From NCBI RefSeq assembly GCF_019636075.1, contig NZ_JAHBYG010000002.1:62001-126000 (forward strand): 64,000 nt of DNA, given 5' to 3'. Shown piece after piece: positions 55,352 through 62,700 of the stretch (position 1 is its first letter; each line of letters begins with the position of its first letter). Below the pieces are notes generated by a model, which ran no database searches, had not been told where the DNA came from, and was given only the letters and a program-made list of their open reading frames with translations. A program made the position numbers and the translations under genes. Origin of the DNA: Ferrovibrio sp. (lineage in GTDB: Bacteria > Pseudomonadota > Alphaproteobacteria > Ferrovibrionales > Ferrovibrionaceae).

Positions 55352-55897
55352 ATGGCGCCAGACAATTGTCCGGCTTTGGTACTGAATGCGGATTATCAGC
55401 CGCTGTCTTACTTCCCGCTCTCGGTCTGGCCGTGGCAGGAAGTGGTGAAGGCGGTCTGCATGGACCGTGTCACCATCCTTTCGGTTTACGATCAGGAAGT
55501 GCGCAGCCCGGGCTTTCGCATGCGGCTGCCCAGCGTGGTGGCGCTGAAGCGTTATATCCAGCCGGCCCGGCGCCCGGCCTTCACGCGCTTCAATTTGTTT
55601 CTGCGCGACCGTTTCTCCTGCCAGTATTGCGGCAGCCGGCACGAACTCACCTTCGACCATGTGATCCCGCGTTCGCGCGGCGGCCTCACGCGATGGGATA
55701 ATGTGGTGGCGGCTTGCGCGCCCTGCAATCTGCGCAAGGGCGGTCGCATGCCGCGCGAATGCAACATGTTTCCACGCATCGCCCCGCATGTGCCCAGCGT
55801 GCATGAATTGCAGCAGAATGGTCGCGCCTTTCCGCCCAACCATCTGCATGAAAGCTGGCGCGACTATCTCTATTGGGATAGCGAACTGGAGCCTTAA
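55352..55897 (+). CDS. HNH endonuclease-family protein
   Basis: A 181-residue protein with a zinc-bound HNH nuclease fold near the middle: CQYCGSRHELTFDHVIPRSRGG, then DNVVAACAPCNLRKG, giving CxxC pairs that hold the zinc and the DH-N-type catalytic set. The N-terminal part (PALVLNADYQPLSYFPLSVWPWQEVVKAVCMDRV) and the C-terminal HESWRDYLYWDSELEP are conserved in a very widespread alphaproteobacterial group whose role is unknown to me; no mobile element or restriction gene is nearby. GGGAG stands about 10 bases before the start at 55352. The copy 2 repeat follows the stop. Confidence 0.88.
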   Translation: MAPDNCPALVLNADYQPLSYFPLSVWPWQEVVKAVCMDRVTILSVYDQEVRSPGFRMRLPSVVALKRYIQPARRPAFTRFNLFLRDRFSCQYCGSRHELTFDHVIPRSRGGLTRWDNVVAACAPCNLRKGGRMPRECNMFPRIAPHVPSVHELQQNGRAFPPNHLHESWRDYLYWDSELEP

Positions 55898-55950
55898 ATC
55901 GGCTCGGCTTCGATTGTTTTCAGCAGGCTAGATTGGCATGCCCGCCAAAT

Positions 55951-56038
55951 CGTCACCCTCGGATTAATTCCGAGGGTCCATGCCTGATGCCGCAAGGCCG
56001 CTGAACCATGGACCACCGGAACAAGTCCGGTGGTGACG
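55951..56038. repeat. 88-bp double-hairpin repeat element, copy 2
   Basis: Same plan and same length as the element at 5474-5561. Hairpin 1 is almost unchanged (CACCCTCGG with CCGAGGGT). Hairpin 2 has different bases on both arms (ACCACCGGA with TCCGGTGGT) but still pairs fully, showing compensatory change. It sits between the convergent HNH and COQ7 genes. Confidence 0.85.
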
Positions 56039-56045
56039 TTCTTTT

Positions 56046-56669
56046 TTAAATCCGTTCAGACAGCCAGATCGCCAGCTTGGTGGCGTTCTTGATGCCCTGG
56101 CTCAGCACCGGATAGGCGGGGGCTTCGGCTGCCCCGGCTTCGCGCGCGGTGTCGCGGTGTTCGATTTCCTCGGCGCGGAATTCGGCGATCAACGCCTGCA
56201 ATTCCGGTTCGGCCTTGCCCTCGGCGGCGAGGCTGTCCAGCGTTTCAAGCTGGCGGGTGTAATGTTCGTCGATCACTTCCTCCACCGCCTCGGTGCAGGC
56301 CATGGCGGCTTTCTCGCCCATCAGCGCGGTGGCCGCGCCCAGCGCGAAACCGGCAACATGCCAGACCGGGCCCAGCAAAGTGGGGCGCACGCGGCGCTGC
56401 GGCAACAGGCGGTCGAAAGCGGAAAGATGCTTCAATTCCTGCTCGGCCATGTGTCGGATGGTGGGCGCATTGGCAGATTTGCCTAAGATGGCCAGCTGGC
56501 CGTCATAGATGCGTTTGGCGCCGTATTCGCCGGCATGGTCCACGCGCAGGATGCGCTCGATCATGGCACGCGGGCTGAGATCGCCCGGCAGGCGGGGTCT
56601 GGGCAGGCTGGGTCCGGGCAGATGCGGTCCGGGCAGGTGGGGCTTGATGGCCTGTGTCGTATCCGTCAT
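56046..56669 (-). CDS. coq7: Demethoxyubiquinone hydroxylase (COQ7/CAT5)
   Basis: A 207-residue di-iron hydroxylase of ubiquinone synthesis that converts demethoxyubiquinol to its hydroxylated form. The six di-iron ligands are expected in RVDHAGEYGAKRIYDGQ, AEQELKHL, ACTEAVEEVIDEHY and AEEIEHRD, all visible. COQ7 is the enzyme used by alphaproteobacteria where gammaproteobacteria use UbiF. An extra N-terminal segment (residues 8-30) is a proline-rich LPGPx repeat with no family counterpart. The ATG at 56669 overlaps the dsbB stop (ATGA), so they are coupled. Copy 2 of the double-hairpin repeat lies just beyond its stop. Confidence 0.92.
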   Translation of the reverse strand: MTDTTQAIKPHLPGPHLPGPSLPRPRLPGDLSPRAMIERILRVDHAGEYGAKRIYDGQLAILGKSANAPTIRHMAEQELKHLSAFDRLLPQRRVRPTLLGPVWHVAGFALGAATALMGEKAAMACTEAVEEVIDEHYTRQLETLDSLAAEGKAEPELQALIAEFRAEEIEHRDTAREAGAAEAPAYPVLSQGIKNATKLAIWLSERI

Positions 56670-57151
56670 GCAGCCTCCTGAAACGCGCGGCGGGCGAAAC
56701 CCAGCGCCAGCACAGCCAGCGCCAGGCCCCAGATTGCGTTCCATGCTGCCATACTCAGGCCGAGAAAGCGAAAGGCCACTTCGTCGCACCGCACGATGGG
56801 GGCGGCCATGATCTGGGCCCGCAGGGCTTCCAGGCTCTGCGCCGTGCTACCGCCGCCGCAGCTTTCCAGCCCTTTCCACCAGCCATATTCCACGCCGGTA
56901 TGAAATCCGCCGATGCCGCTGGTGGCGAGAAAGGCCAAGCCGGTCAGGGCCAGCAGCCAGGGCCGCAGCGCCTGGTTCCGCCAGGCCGCCAGGCCCAGCA
57001 GGATGGCGGCGGCATAGGGCCAGCGCTGCCACAGGCAAAGCTGGCAGGGCGCCAGGCCAAAGCCGTATTGCGCAACGAAGGCTGCGCCGAGGGTTATTGC
57101 GGCAAGGCCGGCTGAAAGCAGGCCCGCGAGACGGAGTGGGAAGCCAGACAT
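56666..57151 (-). CDS. DsbB-type disulfide bond formation protein
   Basis: A 161-residue, four-helix inner-membrane oxidoreductase that passes electrons from DsbA to quinones. The first periplasmic Cys pair Cys36-x-x-Cys39 is in APCQLCLWQRWPY and the second Cys98/Cys122 in ESCGGG and VRCDE, both positions as in DsbB. The coq7 gene, which makes part of the ubiquinone acceptor, overlaps its stop; this may be more than accidental. The start at 57151 (MSGFPLRL) is preferred to a longer frame. The yqaA-type gene ends 25 bases upstream. Confidence 0.9.
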   Translation of the reverse strand: MSGFPLRLAGLLSAGLAAITLGAAFVAQYGFGLAPCQLCLWQRWPYAAAILLGLAAWRNQALRPWLLALTGLAFLATSGIGGFHTGVEYGWWKGLESCGGGSTAQSLEALRAQIMAAPIVRCDEVAFRFLGLSMAAWNAIWGLALAVLALGFARRAFQEAA

Positions 57152-57176
57152 GATGCCATCCTTGGATGCGACGATC

Positions 57177-57758
57177 CTAGAATAGGTAGCGCACCACCAC
57201 AAAGCCACCGATCAGGCCGATGAAAAAAATCCACGTGAGCAGCACCAGCCGCTTCTCGATGAAATCGCGGATCGGGGCGCCGAAACGCCATAGCAGGGCG
57301 GCGATCAGGAAAAACCGCAAGCCGCGCGTGGCAATCGATGCCAGAATGAACACGCCCAGCGAGAAATGCGCCGCGCCGCTGGCGATGGTTACCAGCTTGT
57401 AAGGGATCGGCGTGAGGCCCTTGATCAGGATGATCCACACGCCCCATTCCCGGTAGGATTCCTGGAAGACGTGCAGCTTTTCGCCATAGCCATAAACCCG
57501 GATGATCCACTCGCCCAGGGTCTCGATCAGGAAATAGCCGATGCCATAGCCCAATATGCCGCCCAGCACCGAGGCGATGGTGCAGATCATGGCATAGCGG
57601 AAGGCGCGCTCGCGATGCGCCAGGCACATCGGAACCAGCATCACATCCGGCGGAATCGGGAAGACCGAGCTTTCCAGGAAGGAAACCAGCCCCAGCACCC
57701 GCCCGGCATTGGGCCGCGCCGCCTGGCGCATGGTCCATTGGTAAAGGTTCTGCATCAT
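57177..57758 (-). CDS. YqaA/DedA-family membrane protein
   Basis: A 193-residue inner-membrane protein of the SNARE-associated/DedA superfamily, YqaA branch. The conserved FLESSVFPIPPDVMLVPM, GYGIGYFLIETLGEW and KGLTPIPYKLVTIASGAA are visible, the latter two being re-entrant hairpin motifs. DedA proteins recycle undecaprenyl phosphate or move phospholipids; for YqaA the role is unclear. Two in-frame ATGs stand at 57758 and 57755. It leads the yqaA-dsbB-coq7 group on the minus strand. Confidence 0.88.
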   Translation of the reverse strand: MMQNLYQWTMRQAARPNAGRVLGLVSFLESSVFPIPPDVMLVPMCLAHRERAFRYAMICTIASVLGGILGYGIGYFLIETLGEWIIRVYGYGEKLHVFQESYREWGVWIILIKGLTPIPYKLVTIASGAAHFSLGVFILASIATRGLRFFLIAALLWRFGAPIRDFIEKRLVLLTWIFFIGLIGGFVVVRYLF

Positions 57759-57872
57759 CGCCGGGCGGGTTTAGCCGGAATGCCGGGTGTTGTCCATCCG
57801 CCGAGGGTTGCGCGGCGGCGCGACTTGGCTAATATCCCGGCCGCATCAGTGATCGCTGCATAATCGATCCTG

Positions 57873-57959
57873 GCCCCAGTGGTGGAATTGGTAGACGCGA
57901 CGGACTCAAAATCCGTTGCCCTCACGGGCGTGCTGGTTCAAGTCCGGCCTGGGGCACCA
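57873..57959 (+). tRNA. tRNA-Leu (anticodon CAA)
   Basis: An 87-base class II tRNA with CCA encoded. The acceptor stem GCCCCAG pairs with CTGGGGC, followed by ACCA. The anticodon stem ACGGA/TCCGT closes the loop CTCAAAA, giving anticodon CAA (reads UUG). A long variable arm (TTGCCCTCACGGGCGT) and TTCAAGTCC T-loop confirm tRNA-Leu. It stands alone between yqaA (minus) and the aminotransferase gene. Confidence 0.95.
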
Positions 57960-57995
57960 AACTCTGAAAAATCCGGCTTCAAGCAAGCAGCTTGA

Positions 57996-59378
57996 TCACG
58001 CGAACAGCTTGGTCAGGGCGCGGTCGATGGCATCCACGAAACGGTCGATCTCGGCCGGGGTGACGATCAGCGCCGGGCTGAGGCAGAGCGTGTTGTTCAG
58101 GCCGGGCAGCGAGCGGTTGGTGGCGCCGATGATCACGCCCTGCGCCATGCAATCGGCCACCACGGCCTGCACCAGCTTTTCTTCCAGTGGTTCCTTGGTT
58201 TCGCGGTTGGCCACCAGCTCGGCGCCGCAGAACAGGCCCAGGCCGCGCACATCGCCGATCACCTTATGGCGTTCGGCCAGGCCATGCAGGCCTTGCATCA
58301 ATCGCGCGCCCATCGCCAGCGTGTTGTCCAGCAGGTTCTCATCTTCGAGGATGCGCATATTCTCCAAAGCCGCCGCCGGGCCGCTGACGCAGCCGCCGAA
58401 GGTGGAGATATCACGGAAGAACGACATCGGATCGGATGGATCGTCCTTGAACAGGTTGAAAATCTCTTCCGTGGTGACGGTGCAGGAAATCGCGGCATAG
58501 CCGGAGGCCAGGCCCTTCGCCATGGTGACGAAATCCGGCTTGATGCCATAATGCTGATAGCCGAACCATTTGCCGGTGCGGCCGACGCCGCAGACCACTT
58601 CATCCAGATGCAGCAGGATATTGTGGCGCTTGCAGATATCCTGCACCTTTTCCCAATAGCCTTTGGGCGGGGTGATGACGCCGCCGCCCGCCGTCACGGT
58701 TTCCAGGCAGAGCGCGCCGATCTGGTCCGGTCCTTCGCGCAGGATCACCTGCTCGATGGCATCGGCGGCCATCTCGCCGTAATTCTCCACCTTGCCGTAT
58801 TGGCTGCGGTATTCCAGGCAATGCGGCACTTCCACGAAGCCCGGAGGCATCGGGCCGAATTGCTCGCGGCGCTGCGGCTGGCCGGCAGCCGCAAGCGTAC
58901 CCAGCGTGGTGCCGTGATAATCGCGCTCGCGGTAGAGTATCTTGTATTTGCGGCCGCCATGATGGCGATGGGCGATCTGGCGCACCATCTTGAAGGCCTT
59001 CTCGTTGGCCTCGGAGCCCGAGTTGGAATAATACACGCGGGTCAGGCCCGGCATTTTCTCGATCAGCCGCTTGGCGAATTGTGCGCCGGCGATGGAGCCC
59101 GCCGAATTGGCGAAATAGTTCAGCTTCACCAACTGGTCGCGCACCGCATTGGCGATGCTTTCGCGGCCATAGCCCACATTCACCGTCCATACGCCGCCTG
59201 AAACGCCATCCAGATATTCCCGGCCGGCGGCATCCCACAGCTTGAGGCCCTTGCCCTCCACGAAGATGCGCGGATCTACACTCTCGAAAGGCTTGTGCTG
59301 GGTGAGGTGGTGCCAGACATGGGCGCGGTCGGCTTCAACCACGTCGCGGATATCATTCGGATTGAGGGCGGTCTGCAT
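57996..59378 (-). CDS. tpa: Class III aminotransferase, probable taurine:pyruvate aminotransferase
   Basis: A 460-residue PLP aminotransferase of class III. Residues 19-85 resemble taurine:pyruvate aminotransferase (Tpa): HVWHHLTQHKPFE, EGKGLKLWD, SGGVWTVNVGYGRE; the Schiff-base Lys lies in VTMAKGLASGYAAIS. Tpa makes sulfoacetaldehyde and alanine from taurine and pyruvate, opening taurine use as carbon, nitrogen or sulfur source. Related omega-aminotransferases (putrescine, beta-alanine) cannot be excluded. No sulfoacetaldehyde acetyltransferase or tauABC is nearby. It is divergent from a LysR gene, which may regulate it; a direct repeat lies in the gap. The orphan NMT1-type binding protein at 33.5 kb could bind a similar ligand. 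Confidence 0.68.
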   Translation of the reverse strand: MQTALNPNDIRDVVEADRAHVWHHLTQHKPFESVDPRIFVEGKGLKLWDAAGREYLDGVSGGVWTVNVGYGRESIANAVRDQLVKLNYFANSAGSIAGAQFAKRLIEKMPGLTRVYYSNSGSEANEKAFKMVRQIAHRHHGGRKYKILYRERDYHGTTLGTLAAAGQPQRREQFGPMPPGFVEVPHCLEYRSQYGKVENYGEMAADAIEQVILREGPDQIGALCLETVTAGGGVITPPKGYWEKVQDICKRHNILLHLDEVVCGVGRTGKWFGYQHYGIKPDFVTMAKGLASGYAAISCTVTTEEIFNLFKDDPSDPMSFFRDISTFGGCVSGPAAALENMRILEDENLLDNTLAMGARLMQGLHGLAERHKVIGDVRGLGLFCGAELVANRETKEPLEEKLVQAVVADCMAQGVIIGATNRSLPGLNNTLCLSPALIVTPAEIDRFVDAIDRALTKLFA

Positions 59379-59452
59379 GGGATTCTCTTTGGAAAAAACA
59401 GCAACATAATGGTTAGCACCCGGCCTGCCGGCTTGGCAGGGCCAAATCGTCT

Positions 59453-59485
59453 TGGACCAGTCGATAGCCGCCGCTGGACCAATCG
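59453..59485. promoter_or_regulatory. Direct repeat TGGACCA(G/A)TCG, 22 bases apart
   Basis: TGGACCAGTCG (59453-59463) and TGGACCAATCG (59475-59485) lie 22 bases start to start, about two helical turns, in the divergent region between the aminotransferase gene and the LysR gene. This fits an activator or repressor binding array, but no match to a known motif is claimed. Confidence 0.45.
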
Positions 59486-59509
59486 CGGCAATCCCGTCAC
59501 AATCGGCTC

Positions 59510-60397
59510 ATGATCGACAAGCTCGAATACCTGATGGCCCTGGCGCGCGAACGCAATTTCGGCAAGGCCGCCGAGCAATGCGGCGTGACGCAGCCGACCT
59601 TTTCCGCCGGCATCAAGCAATTGGAAGACACGCTGGGCGTGTTGCTGGTGCAGCGTTCGTCGCGCTTCCTGGGCTTCACCGTGGAAGGCGAGCGGGTGCT
59701 GGATTGGGCGCGCCGCATCGTGGGCGACAGCCGCGCCATGCGCCAGGAAGTGCAGGCCTTGAAGCGCGGCCTGGTGGGGCATCTCAAGATTGCGGCGATT
59801 CCCACCGCGCTGGCCATGGTGTCGGCGCTCACCACGCCGTATCGCGCCAAGCATCCGAATGTGAAATTCACCATCCTGTCGCGCACCTCGGTGGAGATTC
59901 TGTCGATGCTCGACAATCTCGAAGTGGATGCCGGCCTTACTTATGTGGATAACGAGCCGCTGGGCCGTGTGCGTTCGGTGCCGATCTACCCAGAGCAATA
60001 CCGGCTGCTCACCTCGGCCGACAGCCCGCTGGGCGACCGCGATAGCGTGACCTGGGCCGAGGTGGCGAAGATTCCGCTTTGCCTGCTGACGCCGGATATG
60101 CAGAACCGCCGCATCATTAACCGGCTTTTGCGGGCTGCCGGCGCCGAACCGGAACCCACCCTGGAATCCAATTCGATGATCGTGCTGTTCTCGCATGTGC
60201 GTACCGGCCGCTGGGCCAGCGTGATGCCGGAAAAGCTGGCCGATACCCTGGGCCTTACCGAAAGGCTGCGTTCGATTCCCATCGTGCAGCCCGATGCGGT
60301 GCATATGATTGGTCTGGTGGTGCCGAACCGCGAGCCGATGACGCCGCTTACCGCCGCCCTGGTGGCAGAAGCCAAGATTCTCGCCATCGGCGCCTAG
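59510..60397 (+). CDS. LysR-type regulator, probably of the formate dehydrogenase operon
   Basis: A 295-residue LTTR. The N-terminal winged helix-turn-helix (about 1-60) includes KLEYLMALARERNFGKAAEQCGVTQPTFSAGIKQLEDTLGV, with a helix that reads GVTQPTFSAGIKQLE; the inducer-binding domain follows. Its place directly before fdsGBA matches the position of regulators seen next to soluble NAD-linked formate dehydrogenases in other alphaproteobacteria and betaproteobacteria. The T-N11-A dyad just after its stop fits a site for such a protein. It might also act on the divergent aminotransferase gene. No clear ribosome binding site is seen before the ATG. Confidence 0.85.
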   Translation: MIDKLEYLMALARERNFGKAAEQCGVTQPTFSAGIKQLEDTLGVLLVQRSSRFLGFTVEGERVLDWARRIVGDSRAMRQEVQALKRGLVGHLKIAAIPTALAMVSALTTPYRAKHPNVKFTILSRTSVEILSMLDNLEVDAGLTYVDNEPLGRVRSVPIYPEQYRLLTSADSPLGDRDSVTWAEVAKIPLCLLTPDMQNRRIINRLLRAAGAEPEPTLESNSMIVLFSHVRTGRWASVMPEKLADTLGLTERLRSIPIVQPDAVHMIGLVVPNREPMTPLTAALVAEAKILAIGA

Positions 60398-60418
60398 TTG
60401 ATTGGAATTTTCTATCAA
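60398..60418 (+). promoter_or_regulatory. LysR-type T-N11-A dyad TTGAT-N11-ATCAA
   Basis: A perfect 5-bp inverted repeat with an 11-base spacer (TTGAT at 60398-60402, ATCAA at 60414-60418) matches the canonical LysR-family binding pattern. It begins directly after the LysR stop codon and lies 208 bases before the fdsG start, suiting a recognition site for activation of the fds operon. Confidence 0.6.
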
Positions 60419-60421
60419 ATA

Positions 60422-60436
60422 ATAGTTTTTGACTAT
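60422..60436 (+). promoter_or_regulatory. Dyad ATAG-N7-CTAT, upstream copy
   Basis: ATAG TTTTTGA CTAT is a symmetric 15-base motif beside the T-N11-A dyad, in an AT-rich stretch. The same arrangement recurs at 60538-60552, 116 bases away, close to eleven helical turns. Confidence 0.5.
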
Positions 60437-60537
60437 GATTTATTGACCAATATTGCAGTGCAAAAGTATTTTATTACAGAAATTTCGGATGCTTCAGGCT
60501 GTTTATTGCGCCGCAACTGAGCAATTACCCTTGTTTA

Positions 60538-60552
60538 ATAGAAATGTTCTAT
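60538..60552 (+). promoter_or_regulatory. Dyad ATAG-N7-CTAT, downstream copy
   Basis: ATAG AAATGTT CTAT lies 74-88 bases before the fdsG start and repeats the symmetry of the motif at 60422-60436. The two could be bound together by a DNA-bending regulator. Confidence 0.5.
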
Positions 60553-60625
60553 TGCAGCACCTTACGGCTTTATTGCGGCTAAAGGCTGCCGGCTCAATCA
60601 TCGCACCAGTACGGAAAGGGTGGGA

Positions 60626-61117
60626 ATGCCTATGAATGCCCCGTGGAATGTTTCCCGCGCAACGGAAATCATTGCAGAAAACCGTGGTCTGGAAGGGCCG
60701 ATGCTGCCGATTCTGCATGCCTTGCAGGATGAGTTCGGCTATGTGCCGCAGGCCGCTTTGCCGATGATTGCCGAGGCCTTGAATGTGTCGCGCGCCGAAG
60801 TGCATGGCGTGGTCAGCTTCTATCATGATTTTCGCGACAAGCCGGCCGGCCGCCATGTGCTGAAGCTGTGCCGCGCCGAGGCGTGTCAGTCCATGCATGG
60901 CGAAGCGATGGCGGAAAAGCTGTTGCGGGATATCGGCCTGGAATGGGGCGGCACCACCGGGGATGGCCGCCTGACCGTGGAAGCCACGTATTGCCTGGGG
61001 CTTTGCGCCTCGGCGCCGGCCGCCATGCTGGATGGCCAGCCGATCGGCCGGCTCAATCAGGAAGCCCTGCTTGATCTGGCCCACGATGCCAGGCACCAGC
61101 AGGAAGGCAGGCGCTGA
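60626..61117 (+). CDS. fdsG: NAD-dependent formate dehydrogenase, gamma subunit
   Basis: A 163-residue NuoE-like subunit that carries one 2Fe-2S cluster and links the flavin and formate parts. The four Cys ligands are in LCRAEACQSMHG (Cys-x4-Cys) and TYCLGLCASAP (Cys-x3-Cys). The FdsG/NuoE opening ATEIIAENRGLEGPMLPILHALQDEFGYVPQ is clear. AAGGG stands before the ATG at 60626; GTG 60620 and ATG 60632 are near alternatives. It is the first gene of fdsGBA; its stop overlaps the fdsB start by one base (TGATG). It lies 228 bases after the LysR gene in a region with several dyads. Confidence 0.93.
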   Translation: MPMNAPWNVSRATEIIAENRGLEGPMLPILHALQDEFGYVPQAALPMIAEALNVSRAEVHGVVSFYHDFRDKPAGRHVLKLCRAEACQSMHGEAMAEKLLRDIGLEWGGTTGDGRLTVEATYCLGLCASAPAAMLDGQPIGRLNQEALLDLAHDARHQQEGRR

Positions 61118-62685
61118 TGGCCCGCATCTTTGTTCCTGCCGATGCTGCCGCGCGCGCCGTGGGCGCCGACAAGGTGGCAAGCGAGATTCAGGCCCAGGCC
61201 GCCAAACGCAGCCTGCGGGTGGATATCATCCGCACCGGCTCACGCGGGTTGTTCTGGCTCGAACCGATGATCGAGGTGGAAACCGCCGCCGGCCGCATTG
61301 CCTATGGCCCGGTGCGGCCAGAGGATGTGTCCAGCCTGTTCGATGCCGGTCTGCTGATTGCCGCCGCGCATCCATTGCGCCTGGGCCGGCCCGAGGAATT
61401 ATCCTATCTCAAACGCCAGACGCGCCTGACATTCGCGCGCTGCGGCATCGTCGATCCGTTGTCGCTGGAAGATTACCGTACCCATGGCGGCTATCGCGGC
61501 CTGCAACGCGCCCTCAGCCTGGGACCGGCCGGGATCGTGGAGGAAGTGACCAAATCCGGCCTGCGCGGTCGCGGCGGCGCCGGCTTTCCCACCGGCATCA
61601 AGTGGAAGACCGTGGCGGATACGCCAGCGGAGCGGAAATACATCGTCTGCAATGCCGATGAGGGCGATTCCGGCACTTTTGCCGACCGCATGCTGCTGGA
61701 AGGCGATCCCTTCGTGCTGATCGAGGGCATGACCATCGCCGGCATCGCAGTGGGAGCCACCAAGGGCTTTATCTATATCCGCTCGGAATATCCCGATGCC
61801 ATCCGCGTAACCACGCAGGCCATCGCCATCGCCCGCGAGGCGGGCTATCTCGGCAGCAAGCTGGCCGGCAGCAGCCATGCTTTCGATTTGGAAGTGCGGA
61901 TGGGTGCAGGCGCCTATGTGTGCGGTGAGGAAACCGCCTTGCTGGAAAGCCTTGAAGGCAAACGCGGCACGGTGCGCGCCAAACCGCCGCTGCCGGCCCA
62001 TAAGGGCCTGTTCGCCATGCCCACGGTGATCAACAATCTGATCTCGCTGGCCAGCGTGCCGGTGATATTGAGCGAAGGCGCGGCCAATTATGCCGATCTG
62101 GGCATGGGCCGTTCACGCGGCACCATGCCGATCCAGATTGCCGGCAATGTGCGCCATGGCGGTTTGTTCGAGGCCGCCTTCGGGCTCACCCTGGGCGAGA
62201 TCGTGATGGATATCGGCGGCGGTGCGGCCAGCGGCAGGCATGTGCGCGCGGTGCAGGCCGGCGGTCCGTTGGGCGCCTACTTCCCGCCGTCGCTGTTCGA
62301 CACGCCTTATGATTACGAGGCCTTTGCGGCACGCGACGGTCTGCTCGGCCATGGCGGGCTGGTGGTGTTCGACGACAGCGTGGACATGGCCCGCATGGCG
62401 CGTTTCGCGCTGGAATTCTGCGCCATCGAATCCTGCGGTAAATGCACGCCCTGCCGCATCGGCTCCACACGCGGCACGGAAGTGATGGACCGCGTGATGG
62501 CAGGCCATGATCGCGAGGCCAATCTCGCGCTGCTGGAAGATCTGTGTCAGACGCTCAAATTCGGTTCGCTCTGCGCCTTGGGCGGATTTACGCCCTATCC
62601 GGTGATGAGCGCGCTGAAACATTTCCCTGAGGATTTCGGCCGTGCACCCAACCGTGATGTTCACGCGCACGCCGCAGCCGAATAA
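61117..62685 (+). CDS. fdsB: NAD-dependent formate dehydrogenase, beta subunit
   Basis: A 522-residue NuoF-like flavoprotein that reduces NAD. It has an N-terminal thioredoxin-like region (about 1-110), then the FMN/NADH core with GRGGAGFPTGIKWK and GAGAYVCGEETALLESLEGKRG, an SLBB region, and the 4Fe-4S ligands ESCGKCTPCRIGSTRG plus a fourth Cys in FGSLCALGG. Length and order equal FdsB/FdhB of soluble, oxygen-tolerant formate dehydrogenases. Its start overlaps the fdsG stop and fdsA begins 15 bases after its stop. Confidence 0.95.
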   Translation: MARIFVPADAAARAVGADKVASEIQAQAAKRSLRVDIIRTGSRGLFWLEPMIEVETAAGRIAYGPVRPEDVSSLFDAGLLIAAAHPLRLGRPEELSYLKRQTRLTFARCGIVDPLSLEDYRTHGGYRGLQRALSLGPAGIVEEVTKSGLRGRGGAGFPTGIKWKTVADTPAERKYIVCNADEGDSGTFADRMLLEGDPFVLIEGMTIAGIAVGATKGFIYIRSEYPDAIRVTTQAIAIAREAGYLGSKLAGSSHAFDLEVRMGAGAYVCGEETALLESLEGKRGTVRAKPPLPAHKGLFAMPTVINNLISLASVPVILSEGAANYADLGMGRSRGTMPIQIAGNVRHGGLFEAAFGLTLGEIVMDIGGGAASGRHVRAVQAGGPLGAYFPPSLFDTPYDYEAFAARDGLLGHGGLVVFDDSVDMARMARFALEFCAIESCGKCTPCRIGSTRGTEVMDRVMAGHDREANLALLEDLCQTLKFGSLCALGGFTPYPVMSALKHFPEDFGRAPNRDVHAHAAAE

Positions 62686-62700
62686 CAGAGGACAAGCCCC

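Noticed and set aside
55352-55897. HNH protein as part of a mobile intron or restriction system
   Set aside because: No intron, transposase, methyltransferase or boundary repeats are nearby; the family is a common stand-alone chromosomal gene.
60422-60436. OxyR site suggested by ATAG-N7-CTAT
   Set aside because: The spacing resembles OxyR motifs, but OxyR normally needs four such half-elements in tandem and there is no oxyR gene or oxidative-stress gene here; a LysR-family site for the adjacent regulator is simpler.
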